Positions 1 to 8,599 are shown, counted from the first letter of the stretch. The stretch: 22,252 nt of DNA from Rhodococcus sp. IITR03 (GCA_001017865.1 LATQ01000001.1:2815056-2837307); one strand, 5' to 3'. Numbers and translations are program-made. Notes: a model not told the origin generated them from the sequence alone.

Positions 1-369
1 CCGGCCCGCGCACACCGGCACCGCCGACTTCGGTGCTCGGCCCCGCCGAGCCTAGTGTGATCGCGCCTGCGTCAAGGCAATCCGCTCCGCGGTGGCCTGC
101 CGGCCAGCCCTGACTTCGGGACACGATCACCCTCGATGAGCACATGCCCGCATCACCGTCCTCAACAAAGCGAAACCCACCGAAACCTGCAGAACCCTTG
201 ACGATTACATCCGTACTGCAGATCACGCGTCTGATCTCCGGGTCGTATCGAGGAACGGCACGAATTCGCTCCACGCGCTGTGCCACAACCGGGTGATCGC
301 CGGATAGCGCGGACCCCATTTGACGGTGAACTCGTCGAACCGCTCGCTGGCCTCGGCTCGGTAGCTGCC

Positions 370-404
370 GTGGGGGCACCTCCCTGCACGTCGTGCTCGG
401 GGGA
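370..404. repeat. 35-bp palindromic interspersed repeat, copy 1
   Basis: The block begins GTGGGGGCACCTCCC and ends GTGCTCGGGGGA. It agrees with the block at 825-859 in 31 of 35 positions. The core GCACG-T-CGTGC type segment is self-complementary and the outer CCTCCC and GGGGGA can pair, so it can fold as a hairpin. It lies inside the IS256 transposase remnant, after the codons for SRDLRPI, where the family protein continues uninterrupted, so it looks like an insertion. Similar G-rich palindromes with ACCTCCC are, from memory, common short interspersed repeats of actinobacterial genomes; no search was possible. Confidence 0.6.
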
Positions 405-824
405 GCGATCGGCCGCAGATCCCGGCTCATCTCGTCCCAGTATCTGCGTGACGGGTAACGGAAGGTGTTGTGCAGCAGATGGATCACACACGTCTGGACG
501 ATCGCATGCTCCCACACGGTGGTGATGGCCTCGGGTAGGCCCTTGAGTCCGTCACACACCACGATGCACACGTCGCCGGTGCCGCGGTTCTTGATCTCGG
601 TCAGGACAACGAGCCGGAACTTCGCGCCCTCACCGCCGTCGCCGGCCTACAGTCCGATGATGTCGCGATGCCCGTCGACGGTCACGCCGATCGCCACATA
701 GACCGGCCGTTGGTGACCTGTCCGTCGCGAACCTTGACGTGGATGGCGTCGATGAACTTCCGCCGGATACACCGGGTCGAGCGGCCGGACGGACCACTCC
801 GTCGTTTCGGCAAGAACTTTGTCG

Positions 825-859
825 GTGGGGGTACCTCCCTGCATGCAGTGCTCGGGGGA
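825..859. repeat. 35-bp palindromic interspersed repeat, copy 2
   Basis: The block begins GTGGGGGTACCTCCC and ends GTGCTCGGGGGA. It has four differences from copy 1, three of them in the centre, where TGCATGCA replaces the other copy's palindrome, so self-complementarity is retained. It splits the transposase between SKETISKI and TDKVLAETTEW, motifs that are contiguous in IS256-family proteins, and shifts the frame. Together with copy 1 this supports mobility into an already dispensable sequence. Confidence 0.6.
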
Positions 860-936
860 ATCTTGCTGATCGTCTCCTTCGACACCGTCGCGCCGTAGAC
901 GTCGTCGAAGTGGGCAGCGATCTCACCGGTGGTCAA

Positions 937-1329
937 CCGAGTAGGACCGTTCCCGGCCCGCGCATCCCGTGCGTGTTGGAAGCGGGTATCGAGCGTGTCT
1001 ATGCGGGGCGGTGAAGTTGCGGCACACCCCCGGGTGATCCCTCCTTCTGTATGTCGTTACAGATCCAGTTCACGAAGCGGCGCAATGTAGGTCGAAGACG
1101 AAGCGGCAACGTGAGGTGTTCCGCCCGGATGAACGTGGCGATGTACTTGCATGCTTCGACGACAACGACCGCAGGGGGGAAGACCGATACGTGGATGTTG
1201 ATCGTCCTCGTCTACGAGATGTTGTTTGTGAGTAGCGGTGCATTCCGCCTTTGTATCTTGGCCAGATCACATCGTCCTCGATGTGTCTGGCACGTTTGTC
1301 CGCCATCAGTGCCCGGTCGCTGGCTGGGT
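937..1329. other. gene-poor stretch between the IS256 remnant and the stress operon
   Basis: No convincing gene was found here. One minus-strand reading from about 1216 down to 1012 is coherent for about 65 codons (it includes YIATFIRAEHLTLPLRLRP and then RRFVNWICNDIQKEGS) but has a stop just upstream and no obvious start codon. It might be the tail of a lost gene, and no family is assigned. A strong hairpin at 1262-1290 is listed separately. The IS256 remnant's expected N-terminal codons do not continue into this stretch. Confidence 0.4.
1262..1290. terminator. hairpin downstream of the stress operon, candidate terminator
   Basis: An inverted repeat reads CCAGA-t-CACATCG on the left and CGATGTG-TCTGG on the right, with TCCT as the loop. 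This gives a 12-bp stem with a single bulged base. It starts 40 nt beyond the stop codon of the last gene of the minus-strand operon (1330). There is no U-tract after the stem on either strand, but actinobacterial intrinsic terminators often lack one. The position and stem quality support termination; no proof is possible from sequence alone. Confidence 0.5.
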
Positions 1330-1779
1330 TCAGAGCAGTTGATGGAAGATGTCGAAGGTGACGTTCCATTCGGCGGTCCCGGGGTTTTTGCGGTCCGGCT
1401 GGACAGTGACGAAAGTGCGCGCCAGCGCCACGCTCAAGCCTCCGGCAATCAGCGGCAATCTCTGCTCGGTTTTCTCGGAGAGGGCTACGTCCAAGGGCGG
1501 TTGGGCCGCCAGTTGGTCGAGCAGAGGTTGTAGTTCGATCTCCTCGTCCAGCTTCTCGAATCGGTCGATGCTCTCCTGCAGCCCCTTGGTGATCGGCAGG
1601 TCCCACGGTTCGATCACGTCCCGAAGGTTTGCCTTTGCCGAGGCCTTACCGATGAGGATCACGTCGTAGATCTTGTCGTCGATGAAATCTGTATAGCGTT
1701 TGAGATCGTTCCGGTCGACGTGCAGTCCAGCCGCTGCCCGGAAGAACCGCTGGAATTTTGCAGTGCCCATCACTGGCAT
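1330..1779 (-). CDS. DUF1931 family histone-fold protein
   Basis: This 149-residue protein matches the DUF1931 family over its full length: MPVMGTAKFQRFFRAAAG, then DLKRYTDFIDDKIYDVILIG, IEPWDLPITKGLQESIDRF and GGLSVALARTF. The family, known from structures of Aquifex and Thermus members, adopts a histone-like helical fold with a pseudo-dimeric arrangement; its biological role is not established. The start at 1779 is chosen because AGGAG lies 8 nt upstream and the conserved MPVMGTAKF begins there. An upstream in-frame ATG at 1836 would overlap the preceding gene. It starts 4 nt after the flavoprotein stop (1784), so it is the last gene of the operon. No frameshift is seen. DNA binding or compaction during stress is a possibility, but this is inference. 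Confidence 0.85.
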   Translation of the reverse strand: MPVMGTAKFQRFFRAAAGLHVDRNDLKRYTDFIDDKIYDVILIGKASAKANLRDVIEPWDLPITKGLQESIDRFEKLDEEIELQPLLDQLAAQPPLDVALSEKTEQRLPLIAGGLSVALARTFVTVQPDRKNPGTAEWNVTFDIFHQLL

Positions 1780-1783
1780 GTCG

Positions 1784-3497
1784 TCAGCTCCTCTCGAAGT
1801 ATTCATGGATTTGTCGTACCGCCATCGCTCCTTCACCGACAGCGGATGCGACCCGTTTTACCGAGCCGCTGCGGACGTCACCCGCTGCGAACAGGCCGGC
1901 CCGGCTCGTTTCGAGTGTTCTCGACGGCGGGGCGCCGAGTCTCTGATTGCCGTCCTCACGGGCGGGGACGGCGTCCACGCCCGTGAGGACGAAGCCGTGG
2001 TCGTCGAGCGCGATCGCGTCGGTCAGCCACCCGGTATGCGGCATCGCCCCGATGAAGACGAACAGAGCGTGCACCCGGATCCTGGCCTTGTCGCCCGTGC
2101 AATTGTCCTCGATTGCAATCTCTTCGAGGTTCTTGTTGCCGTGGACCTCACGAATCTCGGCATTTCGGTGCACGGTCACGCGCGGATGGCGTTCGATCTG
2201 GTCGACGAGATACCGGGACATACTTTTTCCGAGGTCGTGGCCGCGGATGAGGAGGTGAACGTGGGAAACATGGTCTGCGAGGAAGACGGTGGCCTGGCCG
2301 GCGGAGTTTCCGCCGCCGACGATGGCTACAGGGTCGGTGCCGCACAGACGCGCTTCCTGATTGGTTGCGGCGTAATACACGCTTCTCCCTCCAGCGCCTC
2401 GATTCCCGGAACCTCCAACTTGCGATATCGCGCCCCGGTGGCGAGCACGACCGCCCGGGCGCGGATCTCGCCGCCGTCCGCCAGCTGGAGCACATGGTGC
2501 CCGCCGTCGGATCCCAAACCGGTCACCTCCGCCGATACTAGAAGGCGGGTACCGAACTTCCCGGCCTGAATCACGGCCCGCTCCGCCAATTCGGCACCGG
2601 AGATCCCCGCCGGAAAACCCAGGTAGTTCTCGATCCGGGAGGAGGTGCTAGCCTGCCCACCTGCGGCGATCGACTCCAGTGTCACCGTGTTCAACCCGTC
2701 GGATGAGCCGTACACGGACGCGGCCAGACCCGCCGGTCCGGCACCTACGACGACGAGGTCGCACACGTCGTGCGCTGCGTCCGGGACCGGAAGCCCGACG
2801 ATGCGGGCGAGTTCGGCGTTCGTCGGATTGCGCAGCACCTTCTCGCCGTGCCAGATCACGACGGGAGTGTCCTCTGGGGTGACACCCAGGCTTTGCAGCA
2901 GTTGCTCCGCCCGTTCGTCTTGCTCCAGATCGATCCATTTGTGGGGCAGCCGGTTGCGCATCGCGAACTCGCGAAGCCGCAACGTGTCAGGGGAATAGCA
3001 GGAGCCGATGATTCGGAACCCCGAACCGAGCCCGATCAGTAGGTGCCGGCGCACCAGGTAGGCCCGCAGGATCAGATCGCTGAGCACGAGGTCGTGGGCG
3101 ACGAGCTCGCGCACCCGCTCGGCTGGGACGACGAGCACCTCGCCGTCTTCGATCGCCTCGGCGGTGAAGAACGCCACCTGGTCTTCCAGCAGTCCGAGCT
3201 CGCCCAGGAATCGGCCCGGACCGTGCAGGCGCAATATCCGACGCTCACCGTCCTCGGCGCCTCGTCGATGATCGCGACCTTGCCGGAAAGGATGACGAAG
3301 AAGTCGCTGCTGCGGGTGCCCGCTCGGATCAGCACCTCGCCGGCGTGAACCGATCGACGTGTGCCTCCGGTCTCGAGCGTCGCTACCTGGGCGTCCGTCA
3401 ACCGCGGGAATGCCCCGACTGCATCCGGAGTCTCGTCGTCGACGGGCTGACCGTCGCCGAGGCGTGTGGCGTCCTCAGACGAAATTCTGGTCGACAT
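1784..3497 (-). CDS. cyclic-nucleotide-binding domain fused to thioredoxin-reductase-like flavoprotein (frameshifted)
   Basis: With two single-base losses restored (near 3260 and 2382) this is a 571-residue protein. Residues 30-135 form a Crp-like nucleotide-binding domain (FFVILSGKVAIIDE, RFLGELGLLEDQVAFFTAEA). Residues 160-236 form a small thioredoxin/glutaredoxin-like domain with one Cys (GSCYSPDTLRLREFAMRN). From 246 on there is a thioredoxin-reductase fold: FAD motif VVVGAGPAGLAA, GGQ plus SRIENYLGFP, ATGARYRKL, NADPH motif IVGGGNSAGQA, and GLFAAGDVRSG near the end. The redox CxxC that normally precedes the NADPH motif is replaced by AATN (377-380), so disulfide reduction by the usual route looks impossible. 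The phosphate-binding cassette keeps G-E but has no Arg in the expected place. The start at 3497 overlaps the UBP gene by 23 nt without a clear ribosome site, suggesting coupled translation. Not a standard trxB. Confidence 0.85.
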
Positions 3498-3741
3498 AAC
3501 ACCAGCGCCAATCTTCACCGGGTTCCATCGACTGGACGATCGGATGGCCAAGGGCGTGAGCGTGTGCGCTCGCGTGCTTGCCCGGCGAGGAGTCGCAGCA
3601 ACCGACGTGTCCGCACGTCAGGCACAGCCTCAGATGTACCCACGGGGTGCCGAGGCGAAGACATTCCTCGCAACCTTGTGGAGTGCGGGGCGCCACGGCC
3701 CGGATCGCGATCACATGTGGGTCCGCGTGGGCAAAAGTCAT
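3475..3741 (-). CDS. UBP-type zinc finger protein
   Basis: This intact 88-residue protein consists almost entirely of a ZnF-UBP domain. Visible zinc-ligand candidates are C24 and C27 (CEEC), C40 and C43 (CLTC), C48 or C49, H56, H60 and H66, followed by the aromatic stretch DWRWCYVD (77-84). In eukaryotes this domain binds the free C-terminus of ubiquitin in deubiquitinases and HDAC6. Bacterial stand-alone copies are widespread but of unknown ligand. The start ATG overlaps the thioredoxin stop (ATGA, 3738-3741), and the end overlaps the flavoprotein start, so translation is coupled on both sides. The context places it between a thioredoxin and a flavoprotein, which suggests a redox or client-binding adaptor (inference). 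The domain call is firm, the function open. Confidence 0.88.
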   Translation of the reverse strand: MTFAHADPHVIAIRAVAPRTPQGCEECLRLGTPWVHLRLCLTCGHVGCCDSSPGKHASAHAHALGHPIVQSMEPGEDWRWCYVDQNFV

Positions 3742-4189
3742 GAGTTCGCCTCCTTACCTGCTTTTTCCGAGAGCGCCTGATCGAGCCATGCGCGCAACAC
3801 CGGTACCGGAGCGGCGCCCGCCTGACGAGCGAGTACCTCACCGCGGTCCATCACCAGCAGCGTCGGAACGGCACGGACGGTGAAACGTTCGGCCGTTTGG
3901 GGTGCAGCATCCACGTCGACCTTGACGAGCTTGATCTGGCCTGCGCGTTCTGTGGCGAGCTGCTCGAGCGCAGGGCTGACCATTCGGCACGGAGCGCACC
4001 ACGTCGCCCAGAGGTCAACGAGTACAGGCACCGAGGATTTCTCGGCGACCTCCGCGAAGTCGCCGTCCCCTGCCGAGGCGATCCAGGCAGAGGCTCGTGG
4101 CAATTTCCGCAGCGGGGTCTCCCGTTCCCGGCCGCCGGCACCCTGTTGACCTTGCCGCAGTGTGGGCACTTCACCTTGTCGGATCCCAT
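3738..4189 (-). CDS. trxC: thioredoxin with N-terminal zinc ribbon, Trx2/TrxC type (frameshifted)
   Basis: Restoring one base near 4086 (GCCTGG for GCCCTGG) gives 150 residues. The first 31 residues form a zinc ribbon with C8-x2-C11 and C27-x2-C30 (CPHCGKVNRVP, CGNC), typical of thioredoxin 2. The thioredoxin fold follows with PVLVDLWATWCAPCRMVSPAL; the active site is WCAPC at 64-68 instead of the usual WCGPC, and the cis-proline motif is VRAVPTLLV. The role is cytosolic disulfide reduction, with zinc-linked oxidative-stress sensing known for TrxC. The start ATG at 4189 lies 14 nt after the clpB stop and begins directly with the ribbon. Its stop overlaps the UBP start. The neighbouring reductase-like protein lacks a CxxC, so the reducing partner is probably encoded elsewhere. 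Confidence 0.88.
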
Positions 4190-4203
4190 GACGACACCTC
4201 TTC

Positions 4204-6834
4204 TCAGGCCGCCGCGATGGCGGGTTCCGCATATGCGACGGAGAGTTCGCCGTCATCGACCGTGACATCGATGGTGCCGCCCGGTTCGATTTCGCCGCGC
4301 AACAGCGCACGTCCGATCCTGGTTTCGACCTCATGGGCGATATACCTGCGCAGTGGCCGTGCACCGTAGACCGGGTCGAAGCCGTGTTCGGCAATGAGCC
4401 GGCGTGCTTCCGGTGTGATATTCAAGTGTATCTGTCTCTCTGACAATCTATTCCGAAGATCGGTGAGTTGTAGCTCGACGATATGCTCGATCTGGGCAGC
4501 GTGAGCGGGGTGAACAACACGATGTCGTCGATCCGGTTGAGGAACTCGGGACGGAAGTGCCCGCGCAGTTCCGCCAGCACCCGCGCCCGGGCGTCCGGCT
4601 TGATCTCGCCGTCCGCTGTGACTCCGTCGAGGAGATGCTGGGATCCGATGTTCGAGGTCATGATGATCACCGTGTTCCGGAAATCGACCTGCCTGCCTTG
4701 AGAATCGGTGATCCGGCCGTCGTCGAGCACCTGTAGAAGGGTATTGAAGACGTCGGCGTGGGCCTTCTCGATCTCGTCGAAGAGCACCACGGAGTACGGC
4801 TTGCGACGTACCGCCTCAGTGAGCTGGCCCCCCTCGTCATACCCGACGTACCCGGGGGGTGCACCGATGAGTCTGCTCACCGTGTGCCGTTCCTGGTACT
4901 CGCTCATATCCAGGCGCACCATGTTGTCTTCGCTGTCGAAGAGGGCGCTGGCCAGCGTCTTTGCGAGTTCGGTCTTCCCTACACCTGTCGGACCCAGGAA
5001 GATGAACGAACCGATCGGCCGGCGTGGATCGCGGATACCCGACCTTGCTCTAATTACCGCGTCTGCGACTAGTTGTACCGCCTCGTCCTGACCGATGACT
5101 CTCTCGTGCAGGATCTCGTCGAGCTTCAACAGTTTCTCCCGCTCACCTTCTTGTAGTCGAGCGACCGGGATACCCGTCCATGCGGCCACGATTTCTGCGA
5201 TCTCGTCTTCGGTGACCACCTCGCGCAGCAACGGATTGCGGCCTTGCCTGGTGGCCAGTTGCTCCTCCGCCGCCTTGAGTTTGCGTTCGAGTTCGGTGAT
5301 CTCGCCGTATCGCAGCTCGGCGGCCCGATTGAGGTCGTAATTGCGTTCGGCCTCCTCGGCTTCGTGGCGCAATCGTTCCAGCTCTCCCCGTAGCTCCTGC
5401 ACCCGACGGATCGCTTGGCGCTCTGCTCCCACTGAGCGTGCCGGGCGTCGGTCTCGGCCCGCAGATCGGCCAGTTCCTTACGCAACTCCTCGAGGCGTGT
5501 CTTGCTGGCCGCGTCCGTTTCCTTGGACAGGGCGGCCTCTTCGATCTCCAGCCGGGTCACTTTTCGGGTGAGTTCGTCGAGTTCGGCGGGCATCGAGTCG
5601 ATTTCGGTGCGTAGCCGGGCGCACGCTTCGTCTACCAGGTCGATCGCCTTGTCCGGAAGGAAACGGTCGGTGATGTACCGGTGCGAGAGGGTCACGGCGG
5701 CCACCAGTGCGCCGTCCTGGATCTTCACGCCGTGAAACACCTCGAGGCGTTCTCGAAGTCCGCGCAGAATCGAGATTGCATCCTCGGCACTGGGCTCGTC
5801 GACGAGAACGGTCTGGAATCGACGCTCCAATGCTGCATCGGATTCGATGTGCTTGCGATACTCGTCGAGAGTGGTGGCACCGATCATGTGCAGTTCGCCG
5901 CGGGCGAGCATCGGTTTGAGCATGTTGCCGGCGTCGAGAGATCCCTCGCCGCCGACCGATCCTGCGCCGACGACGGTGTGTAACTCGTCGACGAACAACA
6001 GGATGCGCCCCTCGGCCGCTTTCACCTCGGACAGCACCGCCTGCAGCCGTTCCTCGAACTCGCCGCGGTACTTCGCGCCGGCCACCAGGGAACCCATGTC
6101 GAGCGAGAAGATCGTCTTGTCGCGTAGGCCCTCGGGCACGTCGCCGCGGACGATCCGCTGGGCCAGTCCCTCGACGATCGCGGTCTTGCCGACGCCGGGG
6201 TCGCCGATCAGCACCGGATTGTTCTTCGTTTTCCGGCTCAGGATCTGCGTTACCCTGCGGATTTCGGCGTCTCGCCCGATGACCGGATCGAGTTTGCCTG
6301 CTCGGCCCTCGGAGACGAGGTCGCGTCCGTACTTCTCGAGCGCCTCGTACGCCCCCTCCGGGGTGGCCGAGGTGACGCGCTGGTTGCCGCGCACTGTGTC
6401 AAGGCGGCAAGGAAGGTCTCTCGTGTGACCCCATGGCTGGTGAGAACCCGTCCGGCCGCACTGGTCGACCCCTCCTCGGAGAGGACCATCACGAGATGCT
6501 CCACCGACACGTAGGAATCCTTGAGTCGCTTTGCCTCTCGTTCGGCGGCGTCGAGCAGTTTGGCCAGGCGCTGGGTGATCATCACCTGACCGGGCGTCGC
6601 GCCGGGGCCGCTGACCTTCGGCCTACGCATGAGTGCCCGTTCCAGATCGGAGCGTAGGGCGTCGACGTTCGCACCGGCCTGCTCGAGCAGTCGCGGTACG
6701 AGCCCTTCCTGCTGATCGACCAACGCGAGCAGCAGGTGCTCTCCGTCGACCTCGGTGTGGCCCATTCTGGTCGCGATGTTCTGGGCCTCCTGCAGGGCTT
6801 CTCGTGACCTTTCAGTCAGACTGCCGGTGTCCAT
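4204..6834 (-). CDS. clpB: ClpB disaggregase, AAA+ ATPase (three frameshifts)
   Basis: Three single-base losses (near 6394, 5426 and 4494) split an otherwise continuous ClpB of about 877 residues. The N domain begins [16 protein letters not shown]. Nucleotide-binding domain 1 has Walker A GDPGVGKT (about 211-218), pore loop KYRGEFE and Walker B LLFVDELH. The coiled-coil middle domain spans about 400-530. Domain 2 has Walker A GPTGVGKT near 615, pore loop GYVGYDEGG, Walker [12 protein letters not shown], sensor TSNIGS and the terminal [13 protein letters not shown]. ClpB extracts polypeptides from aggregates and hands them to DnaK, whose gene lies in the same operon. The start at 6834 lies inside the end of the preceding gene (19-nt overlap) with AAGGAAG about 10 nt upstream. 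All key motifs are intact, so it would be functional if the frameshifts are artefacts. Confidence 0.93.
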
Positions 6835-7145
6835 GGGGGTGTCTTCCTTCCGTGGGACGCTGCTTCGAGTTTCTCGATTCGATCCAGCAGATCGAGCACG
6901 AGCCCGATTGCCGAGTAGTTCAGGCCTAGACCGGTCCGCAGCCGTTGGATGCGGGCAGCGTGGGCCACTGCTGACGGTTCGAACAATATTTCGCCGCCGG
7001 GGTCGCGGCGTGCGTCGAGCAGGCCGAGAGCCACGAGTTTTCGTGCCAGGTCGGGGTGCAGCCCGGTACGTTCGGCGAAGACATCTAGCGACATTCCGGT
7101 ACGGCGAACCAATATGTACTGGGTGCCCGGGGTCGGGGTGCTCAT
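6816..7145 (-). CDS. MerR-like chaperone modulator, CbpM/HspR type
   Basis: This 109-residue protein has a MerR-like winged-helix segment at about 18-60 (SLDVFAERTGLHPDLARKLVALGLLDA, FEPSAV) followed by helices RIQRLRTGLGLNYSAIGLVLDLLDRIEKLEA. It sits exactly where dnaK operons carry hspR or, next to a CbpA-type DnaJ, cbpM. HspR represses heat-shock operons by binding HAIR repeats with DnaK as co-repressor; CbpM binds the J domain and inhibits CbpA. The sequence resembles CbpM at least as much as HspR: it lacks the usual HspR N-terminus and basic tail. The ATG overlaps the dnaJ stop by 4 nt, and the 3' end runs 19 nt into clpB. No HAIR element was found by eye, which weakly favours the CbpM reading. 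Intact. Confidence 0.8.
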   Translation of the reverse strand: MSTPTPGTQYILVRRTGMSLDVFAERTGLHPDLARKLVALGLLDARRDPGGEILFEPSAVAHAARIQRLRTGLGLNYSAIGLVLDLLDRIEKLEAASHGRKTPPWTPAV

Positions 7146-8061
7146 GGCTGTTTCCTCGGGTCGAAGTTCGATTCGGCGGCCAACTGTTCGAACAGCTCGC
7201 GTTCACGTGCTGTCGGTTTCGGTGGCACCATCACCTTGATTTCGGCGTAGAGGTTGCCGTTGGGGCCTCGCGGGTTGGGCATGCCTTCTCCGCGCAGGCG
7301 CAGCTTCCTACCTGTGGACGAGCCGGTACGACTTTGACTTTCGCCTCGCCGCCGGGGGTGGGAACGGCGACCGTCGCGCCGAGGGCGGCTTCCCAGGGGG
7401 AGACGGGCAGGTCGACGTAGATGTCCCGGCCCTGTACGCGGAACCGGGAATGCGGTTTGATCCGGACCACGAGGTACAGATCCCCGGGTGGTGCGCCGCC
7501 GTTGCCTCGGCCGCCTTGCCCGGCCAGCCGGATTCTTTGGCCGTCGAGGACACCGACCGGAATGTTGACGTCGTATCGCCGTCCGTCCAGACGGAGAGTG
7601 CGTTTGCCGCCCCGGTACGCCTCTTCCAGAGTCAGTTCCAGTTCCGCTTCCTGATCGGCGCCGGGAATCGGGCCGTACGCGCCACCGCCGCCGAACATCT
7701 GTCCGAAGAGGTCCTCGAAGTCGACGCTACCCTCGCCGTCTGCGCCGTGTCCGAAGTGCACCCTCCGGCCCCCGCCGCTGTACCTTCCGCCGCCGTACCC
7801 GCCGGCGCTTGCCCGGACCCGTTCGTCGTAGTCCTCGGGTACCCGGCGGAAGTCGTCCCCGAATCGGTCGTAGCGTTTCCGGGTGTCTGGGTCGGATAAC
7901 ACTTGGTAGGCCTCGTTGATCTCTTTGAACTTGTCTTCCGCAGTGGGGTCTTTGTTGATGTCGGGGTGATATTTGCGGGCAAGTCGGCGGTAGGCCTGTT
8001 GGATTTCGTCGGTGTCGGCGCTGCGCGGGACCCCGAGCGCTTCGTAGTAGTCACGCGCCAT
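7142..8061 (-). CDS. dnaJ: class-B DnaJ co-chaperone, CbpA type (frameshifted)
   Basis: With one base restored near 7318 the protein has 306 residues. The J domain (about 1-70) carries the HPD motif in KYHPDIN. A Gly-rich linker follows ([24 protein letters not shown]), then two C-terminal substrate-binding lobes ([41 protein letters not shown]). The CxxCxGxG zinc domain of class-A DnaJ is absent, making this CbpA-like. It delivers substrates to DnaK and stimulates its ATPase. ATG 8061 is chosen over GTG 8070: AAGGAG lies 8 nt before the ATG but abuts the GTG. The gene begins 5 nt after grpE. After the frameshift the reading continues [18 protein letters not shown] and ends NFDPRKQP, overlapping the next ATG. 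Confidence 0.9.
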
Positions 8062-8066
8062 GGTGC

Positions 8067-8591
8067 TCACTCCTTGGGTCGGCTGACGACCACGGTGGCG
8101 GGACGCAATTGCTGTCCGTTCTCTCCGTAACCTGGGCGCAAGACCTCGATCACGGTTCCGGAGGGAAGGTCGGGTTGGGTCACTACACTGACTACTTCGT
8201 GGAGTTCCGGGGAGAACGGCACACCGACCTCGTCGTGGCGCTCGAAGCCGAGCCGTGACAGTATCTGCACCGCTTGGTCTCGGATTGCCTTCACGCCCTC
8301 GACGACGGCCTGAGGATCGCTATCCGCATGGGCCAGCGCGAGCTCCAAGTTGTCCAGGACAGGCAGCCACGCCGCCGATACTCTCGCTGTCTCCGCGGCG
8401 CGTTCACGGTCGAGATCTTTGGCATACCGCTTGCGCAGGTTGTCCAGATCTGCGAGGGCTCTGCGCCAGCGGTCCTCGAGTTGAGCCAGCTTGGCTTCAG
8501 TATCGGTGTGATCAGGCCTCGTCTCGGTCTGGTCGGTGTCAGTACGGTCGGTAGCCTGCTCGGTCGTCGAATGATCAGCAGATCTGTCCAT
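8067..8591 (-). CDS. grpE: GrpE nucleotide exchange factor
   Basis: The gene is intact and encodes 174 residues. An acidic, Thr/Asp-rich N-terminal tail (1-33) precedes the long dimerising helix ([24 protein letters not shown]) and then the beta domain with [32 protein letters not shown] and the terminal [20 protein letters not shown]. GrpE drives ADP release from DnaK. It starts 8 nt downstream of the dnaK stop with a GAGG ribosome site 6 nt before the ATG. The order dnaK-grpE-dnaJ-regulator is the standard actinobacterial one. It is one of the few conserved genes here without a frameshift. Confidence 0.95.
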   Translation of the reverse strand: MDRSADHSTTEQATDRTDTDQTETRPDHTDTEAKLAQLEDRWRRALADLDNLRKRYAKDLDRERAAETARVSAAWLPVLDNLELALAHADSDPQAVVEGVKAIRDQAVQILSRLGFERHDEVGVPFSPELHEVVSVVTQPDLPSGTVIEVLRPGYGENGQQLRPATVVVSRPKE

Positions 8592-8599
8592 CGGGTGCC

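Larger units (their letters stand above)
205..936 (-). pseudogene. IS256-family (Mutator-type) transposase remnant
   Basis: Reading the minus strand across several frames gives a recognisable IS256-family transposase: TTGEIAAHF and VSKETISKI, then WSVRPLDPVYPA, FIDAIHVKVRDGQV (containing a catalytic-type Asp), VAIGVTVDGHRDIIGL, VVLTEIKNRGTGDVCIVVCDGL, and near the left end RRVICSTDVI. The N-terminal part before TTGEIAAH and the C-terminal part after STDVI are missing, so both ends are truncated. The frame is broken several times: by two short palindromic insertions (370-404 and 825-859), by small indels near 700-770, and by a stop where the family has Trp, just after DIIGL. The mixture of nonsense change, insertions and truncation shows real decay. 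No terminal inverted repeats were identified. The family call is secure; the exact borders are approximate. Confidence 0.8.

Noticed and set aside
1..204. Possible end of another insertion sequence next to the IS256 remnant.
   Set aside because: The transposase similarity stops abruptly near 205, but no inverted repeat or second transposase motif is visible in the remaining bases.
1070..1606. A 178-codon minus-strand open frame.
   Set aside because: It overlaps the DUF1931 gene in another frame and is Arg/Ser-rich with no motif.
1700..2569. A 289-codon plus-strand open frame.
   Set aside because: It is antisense to the flavoprotein and DUF1931 genes, whose protein motifs are unmistakable on the minus strand; its product resembles no family.
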